DNA of 64,000 bases from Brienomyrus brachyistius (taxonomy: Eukaryota > Chordata > Actinopteri > Osteoglossiformes > Mormyridae): positions 16,501,527 through 16,565,526 of the forward strand of contig NC_064551.1 of assembly GCF_023856365.1 (NCBI RefSeq). Reading direction: 5' to 3'. The notes below the pieces were generated by a model. The model was given only the letters and a program-made list of their open reading frames with translations. It made no database searches and was not told the origin of the DNA. The translations under genes and the position numbers were made by a program. Position 1 is the stretch's first letter. Every line of letters starts with the position of its first letter. Positions 50,723-64,000 of this stretch are shown one piece after another.

Positions 50723-50934
50723 TATTGTCTGTATTGTTATTATTATACTGGCGTGCTCACAGCGGACCAGACTGCCTTCGTGCCTTAAACAGAGCTCCAC
50801 GCGCACGAGTGCCTGTCAACCACTAGACGATTTACTCGAGTTTGACGAAAGTAGCGTGAAATCGGTTTCACGCCTGACTCCACGCTCAGTATCGGCGCAC
50901 TACATAAACTGCATGTGTAATTGTTTTCAATCAC

Positions 50935-51175
50935 GATGCGCCGCCGATGCGGGCGTCCGGATCCCCCCGGGTGCGCGGCAGAGACAACCCGTCCGTCAGG
51001 GCGAGGAACCGCCGGCACGTTAATGTCTGCCCGTGTGTTCGGGTTGGGCTCCGGCGCCGGTGAGCCTAGAGCCCTAAACCGCCGCAGATGGCAGTGAGGA
51101 GCGGATGACGGCGGTGCGGAACGCAAACCCCCACAGCGCCTCGGAGCGCGATCGGCGGAATAAATATGGAGAGAC
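50935..51175. promoter_or_regulatory. Intragenic CpG-rich block
   Basis: About 240 bp with dense CpG (GATGCGCCGCCGATGCGGGC, CTCCGGCGCCGGTGAG, GAGCGCGATCGGCGG) inside a mostly AT-rich intron, 350 bp from a KLHL29 exon. Could be an orphan CpG island, an alternative promoter or an enhancer. A 169-codon - strand frame crosses it but has no recognisable domain. Confidence 0.5.
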
Positions 51176-51452
51176 TCAAGCGGAAAGCGCATGTAAACTG
51201 AAACCCAGAACAAATTAAAGTGCCACCGAGAACCTTCGTCTGTTTCGAAGATCAGCATAATATAATGCCGAGGATTTGATGTTTGTGATTTCAAAAGTTC
51301 ACGTATAAATGCTTCACATTACTTGTACTAACTGGCCACGTTTAATGATCATGATATCGAATAAGTGTCCGTCTTTTAGTTCTTAATTATTAACGACTTT
51401 ATGATGTGAGTTTAGTTACTTAGCATTAGAGAAACTTTAAAAATTAAAACTA

Positions 51453-51791
<339 letters not shown>

Positions 51792-53333
51792 CTACTGAAA
51801 TCCTCTTTTTTGGGACAGGCCGTATTTAAAGGAGCTAAGAACCTGTACTCTTAATCATCCTCCTTATCTTTAAGCCAATAAACTGAGTAGCCTTTTGCTC
51901 TTCCAAAGCCTGGTCACCTGGGAAGACAGTGGATCACAGCGGTACAAGGGCTGTATTTGCCCAAAACAGACATGAAAGTAATCAAATGCTACCATTTAAG
52001 CTCAAGCGATCGCTAATAATCAATCGCTGCTTGTCCCCTAGAAAGAGTGAGATCAGTATCTTACTTTTAAATATACCACAGAGCATCTTGGCAATACCTC
52101 CATCCCAAACACCTGGGGATGTCTGTGGAATTCAAGTTTACAGAATACCCATAATGCTCTGCTATGCCCACTTTAACACATTGGGGATAAAGTGCTATGG
52201 ATAATGGATATGCGCCGTGATCCAAATGTCGCTGGTTCATGTCGCAGGGATAAAACCTTTGAACAAGGTGCTTAAGCTGAACTGATGCATCCATCTATAT
52301 AAAGAGGTACAAACTGCAAGTCACTCTGGAGCGTGAGAGAGAAACTAGATGTGAGTTATGGATCGTGTAGAATGGATTTACTCGTTGATGCCAAAAGCTA
52401 CTCCTTGTCATTGTCTTACCTTACATACACTGCCGTGAATCTATATTTCCCAAAGGCTGCTTTGAACACAGTTCCGGCATGTCACAGTGCACTGCGGCAC
52501 TGGCGTGTCTAAATCACTGCCGTGAGCGATCACTGTCCACTTCAGTTAATGCAGCTTCAGGCCTGCACTGTGGGGTTATTTGCACTGATAAACAGGTGTC
52601 ACACGAGTATTGTTGTTGGAGGGGTATGTTACCCTCCCCCCCCCAGTCCCACCAGACATGTACCTAACTCAACTGCTGACACTGCGGATGCATTTTGACC
52701 GTATGTCTCCAGCTGTGGGAGGGGCAAGCGATCGTTTGGCTTTAAGAATCACAAATTTGTGTCTGAATGCACTGTACACGTTTTTGCCAAAAGTGACAGA
52801 TGGCTCCCGGCAAAGCGGCAGGTAATAATTCATGTGTCTTTCCTGCATTAGATACCGGTTGTTCCACTGTTTTCACTGTCTTCTGAAAAACATCTGTACC
52901 GTGCTCTGTAACAAGTCTAGTGTAAAAATCTGATAACAGACAGAAAAGCAGTTTGAAAACTTTCTACTGTAGCTGTGCAGATCCTGAAATGTGAAGGACA
53001 TCAGGAGAGATGTAGTAGAAGTAGCTGGTCCAGCAGAGGGTGGAGCGCACCATCGGGAGCCCCTTACTAGTCCTGCAGGACATTTACTCCACGAGGTGCA
53101 CAACCTGAGCCTTCAGGGTCACCTGTAACTCCACCCACCCCGTACACAAACTGTTCAGGCTGCTGAGGTCAGGGAGACGCCTCTGTGACCTCAAACACCA
53201 AACTGAATGCTTCCGGAGAAGCTTTTATCCACAAGCAGTAAGACTTCTTACCACTGCACAAAGATCACTGTTGGGTATGGGATTATTACACCAGTATTCA
53301 CCATCCATCCATCCGTCCACCCACCTTCTAACT

Positions 53334-53535
53334 CAGTGGTTCTCAAAGTCGGTCCTCGGGACCCACTGCCCTGCTTGTTTTCCAGCTATCCCTGCCCCAC
53401 ACACTGCTGATTACCTGGATCAGGTGTGTTCAGTCAATCAGAAGCTGAAAGACAGCTGGTACTTGTGTGTGGGGCATGGATAGCTGGAAAACAAGCAGGG
53501 CAGTGGGGCCCGAGGACCGACTTTGAGAACCACTG
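53334..53535. mobile_element. Palindromic hAT MITE, 202 bp
   Basis: CAGTGGTTCTCAAAGTCGGT at the left end is the exact reverse complement of the right end. The inverted arms are about 70 bp long with few mismatches. Flanked by TTCTAACT (53326-53333) and TTCTACCT (53536-53543), an 8-bp duplication with one change. Confidence 0.88.
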
Positions 53536-54705
53536 TTCTACCTGCTTATCCAGGTCATGGTTGCAGGGGTTATGTAGCTGATGGAGAGCTGTACTGTGTT
53601 GCTGAATGAGAAACACCGATTTTATGAAGCAGTTCCTAGAAGATCATTCAGTCCTGTCAAAATGTGCCAGAAGTGTAAAGGAGATCCCTGGCAATGAGGT
53701 GGATGCCCCAGTACGGAGTACCAACGCATTCTCACACATTCATTCCTGCTTGTCTACTTATAAAGTTTAAACAAGCGCGAACAGTTGCTATAATGGCCCT
53801 TACATAGTTAATGAGCTCAGTGGGGCCCCCTAGAGCTGCTTGGAGCTATGCAGATCTGGATGGGATTCAGGGGCTTCCGAAAAGCACAGCTTGCCCACGG
53901 TTGGTCCCGAGCAAAGTTCCAGGAACCAGAGGACTGCCTGAGTATCTGAGAGAGAAGCGATGAGGAGAGGTCCCGCAGGAGGTGGTTCTGACTGACGGGA
54001 TGCCTGGCTATCAGGCCAGCAGGAGCCAGAGAGGAGTCACCTCACCTTCTCACCACCACTGCGCTCCGCATTCCATCTGCGTTCCAGTGATACCCTTCAG
54101 TCTGTCACCTGGACCGTGTGACACCCTTCTGATGAATTATTTTTATTCAAGTGCTCAGTCTTCAAACTGCATTGCCTAGATATTCAACCTGGGGGCTGTT
54201 GTAGAGTAGGGGTGGTGGGGGCTCCACGTCCACCTAGAAGTCTGTTGAGTAGCAGTGGGGGTTCCATGACCAGCTGGAGGTCTGTACAGCAGCAGCAGGG
54301 GGGGTCCACAGAGGCATTTCTCAAATGAATGCCATTATCATCTGATTCAAACAGCAAGAAAAGCTGAAACAGACCCCTGGGCAGAGTGAAACATGCTTAT
54401 CTCCTGCACAGTCTGCCCGCCTGCAGGTCAGGGCTGAAACGATTGTCTAACCCTGTATGCGATTAAGGTCTGTTTGACCCAGATTCAGGATCCACAGTCA
54501 GAGGGAATTTAATCGGCGAGGCGCTATGGAGAGCTGGTCAAATGACCTGTTAGATGAGGGAAGATTGCCGTTCAGGATATCGCCATTAATCGAGGAACGC
54601 AGAATCCGTATTACAAACACACACACGCCAGAAAAGGGTCGCAGTGAATTTTTCTTGAGCTGGATTTATGGATGTTAAATTTCCTGTGAATTAACACCCG
54701 AATGA

Positions 54706-55038
54706 GGGGCGGCATGGTAGTGCAGTGGTTAGCACTGTTGCCTCACACCTCTGGGACCCGGGTTCGAGTCTCCGCCTGGGTCACGTGTGTGGAGTTTGCA
54801 TGTTCTCCCCATGTCATCGTGGGGTTTCCCCCGGGTACTCCGGTTTCCCCCCACAGTCCAAAAACATGCTGAGGCTAATTGGAGTTGCTAAATTCCCCAT
54901 AGGTGTGTGTGAGTGAATGGTGTGTGAGTGTGCCCTGCGATGGGCTGGCCCCCCATCCTGGGTTGTTCCCTGCCTGGTGCCCATTGATTCCGGGATAGGC
55001 TCCGGACCCCCCGCGACCCAGTAGGATAAGGATGGATA
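54706..55038 (+). mobile_element. V-SINE, second copy
   Basis: Same head, core and tail order as the copy at 50001, ending in CGACCCAGTAGGATAAGGAT. Clearly homologous over its length. Confidence 0.85.
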
Positions 55039-55637
55039 GCGCCGGAATGCTTGGGTCCATTAAAACGAAGCTTTTTAAAATCACGCTTACGTTTCATCAG
55101 TATGGCTGTGAAAGCATAACGCAGATGGCGGAGCAAACGTCTTTCCGGATCGCTCCGGCAGAAGGAACACCTTTGATTGAACCAGTCTCCCCATCGCTAT
55201 GTCCATCTCCTGAGAAGCCAGTCAGCTGCACATGTGAGGTTAATAAAAAAAACGCACAGCTTCCTGTCCTGTTACCTCCTTCTGCCAGGAGCTGCTCAGT
55301 CCCATCTTTCCCATCGCTTGAATATTTCAGAAGATGGAGGATGGGTCTTGTGGTGCACTGGAACGGAGTAACTCGGGAGTGTGTACATGTGGGGAGGGGC
55401 ACAGGTTATTCATGACCGCTGATGCGCACTGCAGCTCGCTCAATCACTCCAGTCACACATCTGCCCCTCCAGTGGGGCGGTGCTCACATCCATCTGACCA
55501 CATCACCCATGGTGAGCCTGATGCACTGGAGATGTGGCCCCCGCCTGGCTCGGTAGTGCAAACGGACATGGGACATTAATGCTCTCGCAGGGGGACTTGG
55601 TCATGGATCTGCGTGTGACAGTGGCCTGGTTTCTCAG

Positions 55638-55640
<3 letters not shown>

Positions 55641-55670
<30 letters not shown>
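55641..55670. repeat. (CA)n microsatellite
   Basis: About 15 CA units. Confidence 0.95.
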
Positions 55671-55674
<4 letters not shown>

Positions 55675-57504
55675 CTCACAGGAGGAATGGTGCAGCCTGC
55701 TGACCACCTGAACCCGGGACCATCTGCCAATGCTTGAGAGCCGACAGGGAAATACGACAAGCGACTATGTGCCTAAAAATCCTCAGTGTGGTGTTTCAGA
55801 CCCGACAAGACGACCGTGATCTGCCTGTCATCCTGCCACTGCTCCCCTCACTCTAAGATCTAGCTGCTTAAACCTTTCAAACTCTATTATGACGCCAAGA
55901 GTCATCAGTTCTGACTTCTCTAGAATAAAAAGGAGTTGTACACAATATCAGGAATGGGAAACTGTCTTTACTGGTCATGTCATGGCCTACACTAACCTAA
56001 AACATTATCAAAGAGAACAAAATACACAACTGGCTGTGTAGGCTGGTTAAATGTAATATGCAGAATAATATCAAAAAGGACATGCTAAGAAAGTAATTTT
56101 TACTTTTATCTCGTAGTTATACATTTCATTCATTTTATACTGCTTTTCTACAGTTGGGTGTTTTACTGCAGAAACTAATTACTGCGTTCTCCCTCCCGGG
56201 ATATAAAACCGCAAGGAAGCAGGTTTGAGTCCATGACTTTCTTGTTAAGAAGGAAAAACCAGCTCTGTCTAAAGTACCGGGCAAATAAGTAAATCCTTTA
56301 TTAACAGCTAAGACTGCCCAACGCGATTTCTAAAGGGAATATTGATGATTTCTCCTGTCGTCATCAAGGTATGACAGTTAAATCAGCCGATACTGTTTTT
56401 GTGACTCATTTTTTTCTGCAAGGTACAGGTATGTAGATTAAAAAATGGAAAACTTAAACCGTTTGAGGAGAGGGATGAAGATAACTGTGAATCACCCCAT
56501 TTTTGCGCTGCAATTTCTCGTTGTTTTTACGTATTTATCATAAACTTGGTGTACAGCACAGATCTCAAGAGAGCTGCAGTGTAAAGGCACTTTTAGAAGG
56601 TACAATTCACTCTCACCGCAGAAGATATTTAAAAATTCGCCGACATTTCAATAGGTCAGTTTGTCGATAAAAAGAAACTCATTAGAATAAGATCCTGCAC
56701 ACAAGACTTTAAAAAAGACTGTTGAAAAAAAAAATATATATATATAGAATGAAGAAATGTGAGTGGTGTCATGAAAGAGCAGCAGGTATCTGGGTTTTAA
56801 ATGTGCTTAATCCCACAGAGTGTCAGATTAGTACCACGGGGTGGAGGGAGCCTTGGGGCAGATACCCCCCCCGTAGGAGCGGCAGGCGTCTCCCAGCTAC
56901 AGGATCGCCACAGACCGGCTCCCCCAGGACGGAGTCGTGCGGTTCGTCTGCATGGCTAATTAGGAGAGACGAAAGCCCTCAGTCCCAGATTCTGAGCCCC
57001 CTACCAACCTCCCCAGGAGGTGTTGAGGCACTGAAAGGTCTGCGGGAGGCGCTGTTGTCGGGTGCAATTTTGCGGGGGGCATTGAGGGTCCTGACAGCTT
57101 CTTCTACTGTCAAACAATGAGCAAGATTACTGTCAAGGACACCTTTATGCGCCAAGGGTGTTGGCGTCAGCGGCGAGGGGCGGGGGGCAGACATTAGTTA
57201 CAGCCCTGCACACCCCCTGCAAAGCCTGGGGGTGGGGGGGGGCTCTTATCCAAATCAGCACTGCTTGGAGCCGTCAGGGCGATTTCTTCAGCAGAGCCGC
57301 CTAAAGTAATCTGGGTACGTTGTGATTGCAGAGGGTCTGCAAAACCAATTAATTTTATTTTAGAAATTCAGATTGAGCTGTAACCTGTTTGTCAACATCC
57401 ATGTAAAGATACTGTGAATGTTTACACACATACATCAAGTAAAGGGATGCAGTAATAACTTAACAAATGACATAACATTTAAAATACTTATATATATATA
57501 TATA

Positions 57505-57599
57505 TCCATCCATCTATCCATCCATTTTCCAAACCTCTTATCCTACTGGGTCGCGGGGGGCCAGAGCCTATCTCGGAAGCAATGGGTGGGCACAAGGCA

Positions 57600-57600
<1 letters not shown>
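57505..57600 (-). repeat. V-SINE tail fragment
   Basis: CCATCCATCTATCCATCCAT followed by TCCTACTGGGTCGCGGGG and AGAGCCTATCTCGGAAGC is the V-SINE tail in reverse, interrupted by a TA microsatellite. Confidence 0.75.
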
Positions 57601-57656
<56 letters not shown>

Positions 57657-57668
57657 TATATATATAAT
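57601..57668. repeat. (TA)n microsatellite
   Basis: About 22 TA units, a CACACACA interruption, then TA again. Directly abuts the V-SINE tail fragment. Confidence 0.93.
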
Positions 57669-57689
57669 GACGTATAACATATTTATCAG

Positions 57690-57891
57690 GGTTGGGGTCA
57701 TTCCAGAATGCATTCATCAATTCCAGTCCAAATCAGGAAATAGAACTGCAGTTGGAATTTAAATCTCCCTGAAATTTGAATTCATTTCCAGTTCTGTTCC
57801 CCATAGTTTTTTTTTCCCATCCCAGCTCCAGCTCCAATTCCTGATTTGGATTGGGATTGATAAATGCATTCCGGAATTGTGAGAGGGACCC
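57690..57891. mobile_element. Foldback MITE
   Basis: The arm 57700-57738 (ATTCCAGAATGCATTCATCA...) is the inverted counterpart of 57839-57877 with a few mismatches. The centre holds further CAGTTCTGTTCC / CAGCTCCAATTCC repeats. Confidence 0.7.
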
Positions 57892-58486
57892 ACGGTGTCA
57901 CTTCCTGATCTATCTAGACTCATCCCCCCCCTGCATGCTCGCCATTCCTGCATCTCGCTTAATTCCGGTCACCGATGCTACTCCTAAGATCCACTCGAAC
58001 AGGCTCATCTAAATAACTGCAGACGGCAAAGGCAGCCAAGCTATTCCTCCAGTTCACATGCCGAAACCTCCTTTGGTTAATTAGTTTCCCTTATCATTAA
58101 TCTGTAATTACGGCAGCATCGTTGTTATTCTGACTGCAGCGGCGTTCAGAGCGAGCTCCTGTTCCCGGCTGTAGGATGACATGGCCTCTGCCATATCTGG
58201 AACCTCTTGTGCCTCATCAGTCGCTAATAAAAATTAACGGTATGATAAATATTTGCACGCAAGTCACTAGGGTTCATTTTTGTGGTGTAGTTTTATATAT
58301 ATAAATGTTAGTGACATCCATCTTCGAACCAGGTCATCGGGGGGGGGGGTGTTCTGGAGCTTGGGCAGAAAGCTGGAGTACATGCTGGACCACCACCAGC
58401 CCTGGAGGTGTGAGTGCAGCCTATCGACGTTACAGAAACATCGATATCCCTCAGGATCGATCACGGCACTCCATGTACTGGCTGTA

Positions 58487-58836
58487 CAGACAGTCCCCAG
58501 GCTACGACTGAGATCCATTCCCCAAGTCTGTCTTTAAGTTGAACTTTTAGGCAAGTTGGAAAAAAAATGATACAGTACATATTAATTATCACACAGTAGT
58601 AATACAAGTAAAGACATAAGGTACTGAACTGTATGTTGAGCCAATGAGCTGCTGAAGCTGTGCAATGTTTTCATGAGCATTACAAAGTAACCCATGTGTT
58701 TGTCATCACAAATCATTGTGTTTAACTCAAATGTTCGATATGATATGATAATGATATTATAAATACATACATGTCGGTCACTGGGGATTCATTGCAGTTC
58801 GTAAGTACGAGATGCCCTTAACCCGGGCACTGGCAG
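58487..58836. mobile_element. Mariner-type MITE, diverged second copy
   Basis: Shares CAGTCCCCAGGCTACGA, TGTCTTTAAGTTGAACTTTT, GCAATGTTTTCATGAGC and TTCGTAAGTACGAGATG with the copy at 50392. TA on both sides. No transposase. Confidence 0.65.
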
Positions 58837-59595
58837 TATAAACCTCATGCTTCTGTTGAGATGTGCAGAATGTCAACAATTAAAGGACTTTACATAAATT
58901 TACAACCATTTACCTATAAAACTGCATACAAAGCTTATCTGCTGTTGCGGTGTGTCATGTAAATGCCATTGGGGGAACAAGGCAAAGCGTCTTAGCAAGA
59001 CAGGAAGCTTGTACACAAAAAGGCGGTTTTCTTCATAGTCTTGGACACGTCACTGATGTTTAACTGCAATAACTCTTGCAAGCACTTACGTACAGAGAAT
59101 TAATGAATGCCATAAACTCAGAGGCATAAAAAAAATTCATATTCCCATTGTCTAATTAGAGCATGCACCACACATTCTCGAGCGGTTCCGCACACGTCAA
59201 AGACGATAATTGAATTTCCGGAGTTTTCCATTCATCCGCCGGTGGCAGCTACTAAACACTCTTATCGGACAAATAGCAACAGCAAACACAGGTTTCTGGG
59301 CCTAACCAAGCTGCTCTCCTGCTCTTCTGGGTGTCGCTAAGCATTATGCGCTACTGCTGGCACCAAAACTCCACAATTACCCACAGCTGAAAGCCTGACC
59401 CCAGCAAACCGGCCTGTGCGAGTCACTCCCGCTTAGCTGCCTTCCTTATTTTGCTCCATTAAATCTTGTCCCCTCCCGCTTAATGGCCACGTCTGGTTCT
59501 GATGCGAGCTGCTGAATCCACTCTCCTTCTATTTACTCACAGGTCACCCTTTTTCCAAATTAAACTTAGTCGCCTGCCTGGTGCTTTTTGGTTTT

Positions 59596-59745
59596 TTTGG
59601 TGTCCAAAGAGACTTCAACTCAGACAGATGGAAGTTTTAGCGGAGAATTCCCGGGTTAAGTGCCTCGCTTAAGGGTCTTGCAGGGGTGCCCCCTCTCCAA
59701 AATCAAATAACGTGTCTAACCCACTACAGTACAAGCTGCCTCGCA
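59596..59745 (-). repeat. SINE body/L2-tail fragment
   Basis: CCAAAGAGACTTCAACTCAG, then GGGTTAAGTGCCTCGCTTAAG and CCCACTACAGTACAAGCTGCC follow the layout of the fish SINE at 5710 but are strongly diverged. Confidence 0.45.
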
Positions 59746-62479
59746 GATGAGGAACAGCCTGACATGGTCTTTAAGTACCAGGCCCCATGTGGAGAAGAAC
59801 AGGAAGACTGGGCTGTGTTTCTGGAGTCAGTCCAGCGCTCGCGATCGTCCTCATAATGGATCCAGCTGCCACTGGCCTGCATCTGCACGACAGGCAAAAC
59901 TGCACGACAGAATGCAGCGATTTAACGTGCTTCGCTAAGAAATGAAGCGCAATTATTTTGTAAATGAAAGCACTTACTCCTGGTGTCAGCCAGGGCTACC
60001 AAGATGCAAAGAAGATCATTTGATATTTCTGTTAAATAGTTAAAATAACACAGATGCAGCTAATCAGTATGATGAATTAATGACCAAGTAGGAGAAACTA
60101 GCAGCTAACTAAATATGATATCTAATTACTGCAAATAATTAAATCAAATGTCTTGACATCGGTAATTACATTGCTATTTATGTTTTTACAGAATTCTACC
60201 AGTGTACGTATGAATATAAAATACAATCATTTAAAATTAACAATTAAATTTGAGGCAACTACTTAATTATCAGACCTTTGTCGAACAATTCTGACATGTT
60301 TAATGACAACAGACAATTAAGACACTACAAGTAAGTTCTTTTCAGAATGTTTTCTGTGTAAGTTTGATACTGGGTGCAGTGTTGGGATCACTGGCTGTAC
60401 TGGAACGGGCCCCAGCCTTGACCAAAGAACAGAAGCAGGAAAGCGGGCTGCCTCGGAGGATGATTCCGGATAACTGTGGCCCATCCCGAGTGAAGAGTGA
60501 CCCCCACAAACCATCGTAATCTCTGAATTTTTAAAAAGCCAAATTATCCAAGCCGATTAAAGACCAAATAGCTTCAACAGAGAAGCACCCACAATGAGAG
60601 ACAAAAAACACAAACGCTAACTCTACATCGACCGCAGTTGACTTTCAAAAGTTGCTGCTAATTCCCAGCTTAATTCTGCAGTCAGAGACAAACACAGTGT
60701 AGAAAAGAAGAAAACCCAACTTGAAAAAACAATGGACATAAAAAACAAAAAAATCTGCCAAAATTCCCGAAATAAGAAAACGGATGATCGTTCGTTGGTC
60801 TGGCACACAGACCCCTTGTTGGGATGTTGGCTCAAATGAGCATGCAGTACAAACACGCCTGGCCTTCAGAAAGGACCTGATTGAGGACGTAATTCTGCCT
60901 GTAGACGATTTCATGGTTAGGAGCGTGAAACCCACAGAAAGATGGATGGCGCTCCACAAATTAGGAGTTGGGGATAAAGGTTTGGGCCGCCGGCTCCGGG
61001 TGTAACCTTGACTCGGAGAGGGACTGCGGCTCCGTAAACAATGGATTTTACTTGGTGACGTCAATCAACCTCAGACTCAAGCAAATCAAGAAGCCCCAGC
61101 TTTGGAACAATGACACACTGGGGAATAACAGGCCAGCAGTATTGAGATAAACACAGAGGAAATGTAAATACAGCACAGGAGCCAACAGAAGGTCATTAAC
61201 ACTGCAACGCAGAGCTGAACTTCCATACGGCAAACAGATTTATGGTGCGGAATATAAAAATATCTGGTGCATGACAAACGACCCCTTAAAGCTGCCCAGA
61301 GAGCTTTTACACCCCAGCATCACGTTCACTGGACCAAACAGCATCGATTAACTTCCAGGCCGCGTCCGGCAGTGGACCGCGTGGTGGTGTGAACGGAGAA
61401 GCCCGAAGGAGCATGATGCTTCCGATGCAAATATCCTGCACAGACACCTTTTGCATTTGAAGAACAATCATTAAACAACAATGGATATTCAGTGGTGTCA
61501 GGTCAAGCCCATCAAGGTAGCGATGCAGTACAGTTTCAAGCATATTTACGAGATTGGGCTCTTTTGATGGATAAAGCCTTCATTTAATGCACTGAAAGAC
61601 ATTTTGTGTCAAACACTCTGGCTGGTCCATGCAGATCCCCCTTAATGGAAACTAATTAAGTAATTATCTTCCTTCTCTTTGACATTTCATAACTGCAGCC
61701 ATTATTCCCGACATGGTCTGAAATCAGCCCCCCTTTTTTGATTTGTACATACGTCTTTGGGGAGTATAAAACAACCACTAGTGGTGCAAATAAAGTTGGT
61801 AAGAATGAAGACCTGCGGCTGGGAGGGTCCATCAGGGACTGAACCTGACAGCCCTCATTTAAATGCCATATTTCAGTGAAAACACTTCAATGTGTTAATA
61901 CCTTCTCCAATTGATTTACATTAGGAAGTACCAGCTTGATTATGCCAATTGCATTTCAAGCGTGATTCATTTGTATTAATCGCAGGCTGTTCGTTCAGAG
62001 CGGTGCAACAACAGTCCGACATGTAACATGACGTTAACTCCACGGCTGCGAACGCTGATATATACCCACAGAATGTGGATAAAGGAGCTTGTGTCTGATC
62101 TCTTAAAAATCAATTTATTGGTGTTCATTTGTGGCAACAATTTGTGAGAGAGGGAAATTCTGTGATTAGCCTCAGAATATGTCAGCCTGAAAACCTGGAG
62201 CGAAGGCAGAAAATTCAGGAGGAACATCATCTGTATGGTCATCAGTAAGGGACATTCACCTGGTGGAACCTAACAGTTAATAATTAGCCCTGATAGCTGT
62301 GTGTCAAGTTTTGATTGGCTGTACTCCCACCAATCATGCGTTACTATTAACTCTGAGGCTAGCTCAGTTTGTAATGGCCGCCGTGTTTTCCATCAAGTTC
62401 TCGTGCAAATAAAGTACACAAGGGGGAGGCGGCGCGGCCTGCTGTGTACGTCCGACGCCCGGGAGCGTGTCGCGCTTTA

Positions 62480-63998
<1,519 letters not shown>

Positions 63999-64000
63999 AC

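Noticed and set aside
50785..51294. 169-codon - strand frame across the CpG block
   Set aside because: High CpG lowers stop frequency; no domain or splice-compatible phase with KLHL29.
56722..57120. 132-codon + strand frame
   Set aside because: Begins in an A/TA run, Arg/Pro-rich, with no domain; intronic chance frame.

Overview
This is vertebrate nuclear DNA, most likely from a ray-finned fish. Short coding exons sit in large introns with GT/AG splice sites and compatible phases. The interspersed repeats are typical of fish: V-SINE (DANA/mermaid/HE1-like) copies, other tRNA-derived SINEs, Tc1/mariner remnants and hAT-like MITEs. There are also long CA/GT/TA microsatellites. I cannot name the species.

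Two genes face each other tail to tail. On the + strand, four coding exons (13163-13678, 14090-14217, 26070-26198, 30300-30341) join in matching phases (1, 0, 0). They encode about the last 270 residues of an ATAD2-family AAA+/bromodomain chromatin regulator, called ATAD2B. A 3'UTR probably runs to a polyA signal at 33618. On the - strand, five coding exons (63773-63955, 62481-62661, 51521-51714, 47917-48061, 35098-35281) join in matching phases (1, 2, 1, 2). They encode about the last 294 residues, the kelch propeller, of a KLHL29-like adaptor. Its probable polyA signal is near 33919. Convergent KLHL29/ATAD2B is the arrangement I know from human chromosome 2p, and this is the main reason for calling the + gene ATAD2B rather than ATAD2.

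Layout: 1-13162, ATAD2B intron with an 11-copy 56-bp minisatellite at about 9.1-9.9 kb. 13.2-30.3 kb, ATAD2B 3' exons with 11.9-kb and 4.1-kb introns. 30.3-33.6 kb, ATAD2B 3'UTR. 33.65-33.9 kb, a gap of about 250 bp. 33.9-35.1 kb, KLHL29 3'UTR. 35.3-47.9 kb, last KLHL29 intron. 48-64 kb, the remaining KLHL29 kelch exons and introns, rich in MITEs and V-SINEs, with a CpG-rich block at about 50.9-51.2 kb.

The most unusual structure is a higher-order satellite at 37187-44435 in the last KLHL29 intron. Units of 1361-1548 bp repeat about five times. Each unit combines the 3' end of a dead Tc1 transposon, a + strand tRNA-SINE head, a SINE-derived palindrome, and a block of 165-bp monomers. Each monomer carries a - strand tRNA-like (A/B box) head. 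Four complete unit boundaries lie at the same 5-bp microhomology (GCCAA), and two adjacent 1548-bp units are nearly identical. A second, shorter tandem of SINE heads (period about 150 bp) follows at 44.7-45.0 kb. Most other long open frames in the window are chance frames in introns or repeats.
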